Source: Nitrospirillum amazonense
Lineage (GTDB): Bacteria > Pseudomonadota > Alphaproteobacteria > Azospirillales > Azospirillaceae
Assembly (NCBI RefSeq): GCF_007828045.1
Contig: NZ_VITN01000027.1
Coordinates: 19,847 to 83,846, forward strand
DNA length: 64,000 bases
Reading direction: 5' to 3'
Of the stretch, positions 60,949 to 64,000 are shown piece after piece (position 1 is the stretch's first letter; each line of letters begins with the position of its first letter). Made by a program: the position numbers and the translations under genes. The notes under the pieces were generated by a model, which ran no database searches, was not told the DNA's origin, and saw nothing but the letters and a program-made list of their open reading frames with translations.

Positions 60949-62751
60949 ATGCGTTTCATCGTCCGGTTGTTCGCCCTTATCGGCCTGTTCGGGGTCCTGC
61001 TGACGGCGGGGTTGATCCTGTTGGCCTTCAAGGCGAAGGACAAGCAACCCACCCTGCCCCAGTCCGTGGTGCTGGAGTTCAACTTCGAACGCCCCTTGGC
61101 GGAGGCGCCGGGCGAGGATGGCTGGTCCAGCCTTATCAACAGCCGCCGCGGCAGCGTGCGCGAAGTGATCGACGCGCTGGAACAGGCCGGCCGCGACCCC
61201 AAGGTCAAGGGCCTGGTGGCCAAGGTCGGCAACGCCAGCCAGGGCATCGGCACCACGCAGGAACTGCGCGACGCCATCACCCGCTTCCGCGCCACCGGCC
61301 GCTTCGCCTACATCCATGCCGAAAGCTACGGCGACGCCGGCAGCGGCATGACCCCCTACTACCTCGCCAGCGCCTTCGACCAGGTATGGCTGCAGCCGGT
61401 GGGCACGGTGGGCATCACCGGCATCGCCGTCACGCAGACCTTCTTCCGGGGCGCCTTGGACAGCATCGGGGTGCAACCGCAGATCTCCAAGCGCGCCGAC
61501 TACAAGACGGCGGCCGAGATGTTCGCCGAGAAGCAGGCCACCCCCGCCAACCGCGAGATGACGGAAAGCCTGGCCGGCGACATCTACGACCAGATGGTGC
61601 TGGGCATCGCCGATGGCCGCCATCTGAACCCCGACGCGGTGAAGGCCGCCATCGACCACGCCCCCCTGCTGGACAGCGAGGCGCTGGCGTCCAAGCTGGT
61701 GGATAAGCTGGGCTATTTCGATGAGGTCGAAACCGCCGCCAAGGAGCGGGCGGGCGGCAAGGCCGCCGGCGCCGACACGGTCGATCTGCTGACCTACGGC
61801 AAGATCGCCGGCAGCGCCTTCACCCAGGGCCCCACCGTCGCCCTGATCGTGGGCGAGGGTGAGATCGTGCGCGGTGGCAAGGACGGCGGCGCCTTCAATG
61901 ACGAACCGTCGTTCGCCGCCAACCGCATCGCCGACGCCTTCGACACCGCCATCGAACAGTCCAACGTCAAGGCCATCCTGTTCCGGGTGAACAGCCCGGG
62001 CGGCAGCCCCGTGGGATCGGAAACCGTGCGCCACGCCGTGGACCGGGCGCGCAAGGCCGGCAAGCCCGTCGTCATCTCCATGGGCGATGTCGCTGGGTCC
62101 GGCGGCTATTGGGTGGCCATGGATGCCGACCGCATCGTCGCCCTACCGGGCACCCTGACCGGGTCCATCGGCGTGCTGGGCGGCAAGTTCGTGGCCAAGG
62201 GCCTGGCCGACAAGCTGGGTGTGGGCGTGGATCAGGTGACGCGCGGCGCCAACGCCACGATCTGGAGCCCGGCCAGCCCCTATACCGACAGCGAGGCCGC
62301 CCGCCAGGACGCCATGCTCGACGCCATCTACGCCCAGTTCACCGAGGGTGTGGCCAAGGGCCGCAAGCTGGACATCGAGAAGGTGCGCGAACTGGCCAAG
62401 GGCCGCGTCTACACCGGCCGCCAGGCCAAGGACCTGGGCCTGGTGGACGCCCTGGGCGGCTACGATATCGCCCTGCAACAGGTGCGGCAGGTGGCGGGCA
62501 TTCCCGGCAACGCCGACCTGCACATCGTCCAGTTCCCCCGGCCCAAGAGCGGGTACGAGATGGTGCTGGACCTGTTCAACGGCAAGGCGGCGGCGGAGAT
62601 GGCCAGCGTCGCCCAGGCACGCGGGGCGGAGAAGGTGCTGGCCGACTACGGCCCCCTGCTGGACATGGTGCAGCCCATGGTCCGCGCCGCCAAGCGGCAG
62701 GAACAGGTACTGATGATGCCGGACCTCAGCGTCAACGGCGCCGGCCGCTGA
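60949..62751 (+). CDS. sppA: Signal peptide peptidase SppA, 67-kDa type
   Basis: 600 residues, the long double-domain form. An N-terminal membrane anchor (LFALIGLFGVLLTAGLILLAF) is followed by an N-terminal domain carrying the general-base Lys near 186 (RADYKTA). The C-terminal domain has the nucleophile Ser near 384 in GDVAGSGGYW. LFRVNSPGGSPVGSE and GTLTGSIGVLGGKF are also diagnostic. It degrades cleaved signal peptides in the membrane. Confidence 0.95.
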   Translation: MRFIVRLFALIGLFGVLLTAGLILLAFKAKDKQPTLPQSVVLEFNFERPLAEAPGEDGWSSLINSRRGSVREVIDALEQAGRDPKVKGLVAKVGNASQGIGTTQELRDAITRFRATGRFAYIHAESYGDAGSGMTPYYLASAFDQVWLQPVGTVGITGIAVTQTFFRGALDSIGVQPQISKRADYKTAAEMFAEKQATPANREMTESLAGDIYDQMVLGIADGRHLNPDAVKAAIDHAPLLDSEALASKLVDKLGYFDEVETAAKERAGGKAAGADTVDLLTYGKIAGSAFTQGPTVALIVGEGEIVRGGKDGGAFNDEPSFAANRIADAFDTAIEQSNVKAILFRVNSPGGSPVGSETVRHAVDRARKAGKPVVISMGDVAGSGGYWVAMDADRIVALPGTLTGSIGVLGGKFVAKGLADKLGVGVDQVTRGANATIWSPASPYTDSEAARQDAMLDAIYAQFTEGVAKGRKLDIEKVRELAKGRVYTGRQAKDLGLVDALGGYDIALQQVRQVAGIPGNADLHIVQFPRPKSGYEMVLDLFNGKAAAEMASVAQARGAEKVLADYGPLLDMVQPMVRAAKRQEQVLMMPDLSVNGAGR

Positions 62752-62765
62752 CCGCGGCGGGAGAC

Positions 62766-62813
62766 GACCCCCGGCCCGGGATCCCCCCCCGGGGGCCGGG
62801 GGTTTTCTTTTGG
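62766..62813 (+). terminator. Intrinsic terminator after sppA
   Basis: ACCCCCGGCCC pairs with GGGCCGGGGGT (with extra GC pairing inside), followed by TTTTCTTTT. Confidence 0.85.
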
Positions 62814-62887
62814 ATTGATGGGACCCACCCTGGCAGGTGCGACAAATCGTCCCTATCTGACAAGCTCACAACGAACAGGCCCCATTG

Positions 62888-63748
62888 ATGGACTTCCTTG
62901 CCGATCCCGGCATTTGGCTCGGGCTCTTGACCCTGGTCTCCCTCGAGGTCGTCCTCGGCATCGACAATCTGGTCTTCATCGCCATCGTCGCCGACAAGTT
63001 GCCGGCGGAGCAGCGCAACCGCGTACGTCTGGTGGGCCTGTCGCTGGCGCTGATCATGCGCCTGCTGCTGCTGTTCTCCATCTCCTGGATCGTGACGCTG
63101 ACCCAGCCGCTGTTCAGCGTGGCCGGGTTCGCCCTGTCGGGACGCGACCTGATCCTGGTGCTGGGTGGCGCCTTCCTGCTGGCCAAGGGCACGATGGAGC
63201 TGCATGAGCGGCTGGAGGGGGCCGCGGCCCATCACCAGCCCAAGGCGGCGGGGGCGGCGGCCAACGCCTTCTGGCGGTCGGTGGCGCAGATCGTGCTGCT
63301 GGACGCGGTGTTCTCGCTGGACAGCGTCATCACCGCGGTGGGCATGGTGGATGAGCTGCCCATCATGGTGGCGGCCGTCTGCATCGCCATGGGCGTCATG
63401 CTGGTGGCATCCAAGCCGCTGATGGCCTTCATCTCCCGCCACCCCACCGTCATCATCCTGGGCTTGGGCTTTCTGCTGATGATCGGCTTCAGCCTGGTGG
63501 CGGAGGGCCTGGGCCTGCACATCCCCAAGGGCTATCTCTACGCCGCCATCGGCTTTTCCATCCTGATCGAGGCCGCCAACCAGCTGGGCCGGCGCAAGCG
63601 GGCCTCACCCGAGTCCGCCAGGCGCGAGGCCCTGCTGCGGGGCTTGCACGACACACCCGACGGAAGGGTGACGATCACGGATGCCCAGGGTCAGGTGCGG
63701 GTCACCGCCTCCACCGCCGACGCGCTGGCGCTTCTCGATCCGCGCTGA
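62888..63748 (+). CDS. TerC family integral membrane protein
   Basis: 286 residues with about seven membrane helices. The paired acidic motifs [21 protein letters not shown] and [17 protein letters not shown] are the TerC/YgdQ signature. A cytoplasmic C-terminal tail of about 45 residues follows. Family members export or handle divalent metal (Mn(II)) near the translocon, or confer tellurite resistance; no ter operon is present. ATG at 62888, with a TTG one codon upstream possible. Confidence 0.92.
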   Translation: MDFLADPGIWLGLLTLVSLEVVLGIDNLVFIAIVADKLPAEQRNRVRLVGLSLALIMRLLLLFSISWIVTLTQPLFSVAGFALSGRDLILVLGGAFLLAKGTMELHERLEGAAAHHQPKAAGAAANAFWRSVAQIVLLDAVFSLDSVITAVGMVDELPIMVAAVCIAMGVMLVASKPLMAFISRHPTVIILGLGFLLMIGFSLVAEGLGLHIPKGYLYAAIGFSILIEAANQLGRRKRASPESARREALLRGLHDTPDGRVTITDAQGQVRVTASTADALALLDPR

Positions 63749-64000
63749 TACCAAGGGCATTTGATCGTGACCGCTCAAATGCCCCCTCAATCGCCGGGCG
63801 CCAGCATCCGCTGGCTTGGCTTCCTCCCTTTGCGGTCCGCTGATGCTCCCCGCAAAGGTCCGGCGGCCGCGGTCGCGGCCTACAGCGGCATGTGTCAACA
63901 CCTCATGCCGCTGTTTGGGTGGACGGCCCCATGGCATCGGATGCCAAAGTTGGGTTGTCACACTCCAACACGAGGGCCGCCCTTATGGACTATAAACGGA
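63749..64000. other. Right-end intergenic region with strong palindromes
   Basis: Contains GGGCATTTG/CAAATGCCC (63758-63784, probable terC terminator without a T-run), an 11-bp perfect stem ACAGCGGCATG/CATGCCGCTGT (63882-63914), and the palindrome TGGCATC-G-GATGCCA (63932-63946). An ATG at 63985 (MDYKR, with GAGGG upstream) may begin a gene cut by the window edge, but 16 bases cannot establish it. Confidence 0.4.

Noticed and set aside
59366..61003. Plus-strand open frame of 545 codons
   Set aside because: Antisense to pabB and without homology features.

Overview
This 64 kb window is a gene-dense, very GC-rich stretch of bacterial chromosome. Gene content points to an alphaproteobacterium, most likely Rhodospirillales/Azospirillaceae-like. 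The main evidence is a split F0 operon with two b-type subunits (atpI-B-E-F'-F), the alphaproteobacterial nucleoid protein GapR, a DUF1244 protein, Sco plus PCu(A)C copper chaperones, minCDE, and frequent GTG/TTG starts. The genus is inference. I see no rRNA, no convincing tRNA, no CRISPR array, no prophage and no complete insertion sequence, so this is mainly core genome.

Layout. 1-10.6 kb: FAD oxidoreductase (cut by the left edge), small kinase, hydrolase, GNAT, N-formylglutamate amidohydrolase, DUF1244, GapR, an extradiol dioxygenase divergent from a LysR regulator, a Rieske oxygenase, oligopeptidase F and a secreted protein. 10.6-16 kb, leftward: F0 ATP synthase operon, then PCu(A)C and Sco, then PhoH. 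16-16.9 kb: about 0.8 kb without a convincing gene but full of hairpins. 16.9-18.8 kb: minCDE. 18.9-25.5 kb: HEAT-like protein, LprI-like protein, panB, an Nramp transporter and a TPR-glycosyltransferase. 25.6-29.2 kb: class I ribonucleotide reductase operon nrdA / EF-hand lipoprotein / nrdB, with candidate NrdR and DnaA boxes. 29.4-41.2 kb: VCBS/UnbV protein, membrane protein, dipeptide epimerase, hybrid histidine kinase overlapping yajQ, amidase, BON lipoprotein, secreted helical-repeat protein, ketopantoate reductase, and a membrane LytTR regulator divergent from a small membrane protein.

41.3-54.7 kb: zinc regulator with CobW GTPase, DUF6134, panC, two paralogous small lipoproteins, SLC13/ArsB-type permease, MBL hydrolase, pdxH coupled to a CDF transporter, glycine-zipper lipoprotein, DnaJ-like protein, aldo/keto reductase, dienelactone hydrolase and BrkB/YihY. 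54.8-63.7 kb: fabI, aroC, two tandem paralogous secreted proteins each behind a near-perfect sigma-54 promoter, pabC-pabB, sppA and terC.

Themes: respiration (ATP synthase and cytochrome oxidase copper assembly), division-site placement, dNTP supply, pantothenate (panB, panE, panC at three separate loci), chorismate-to-folate (aroC, pabB, pabC), and metal homeostasis (Nramp, Zur, CobW, CDF, TerC).

The items most worth a second look are the sigma-54-driven secreted paralog pair, the unexplained structured interval before minC with a leftward terminator that serves no visible gene, the EF-hand lipoprotein inside the nrd operon, and a window-wide pattern of short tandem duplications (12/15/18 nt inside genes, 14 nt outside).
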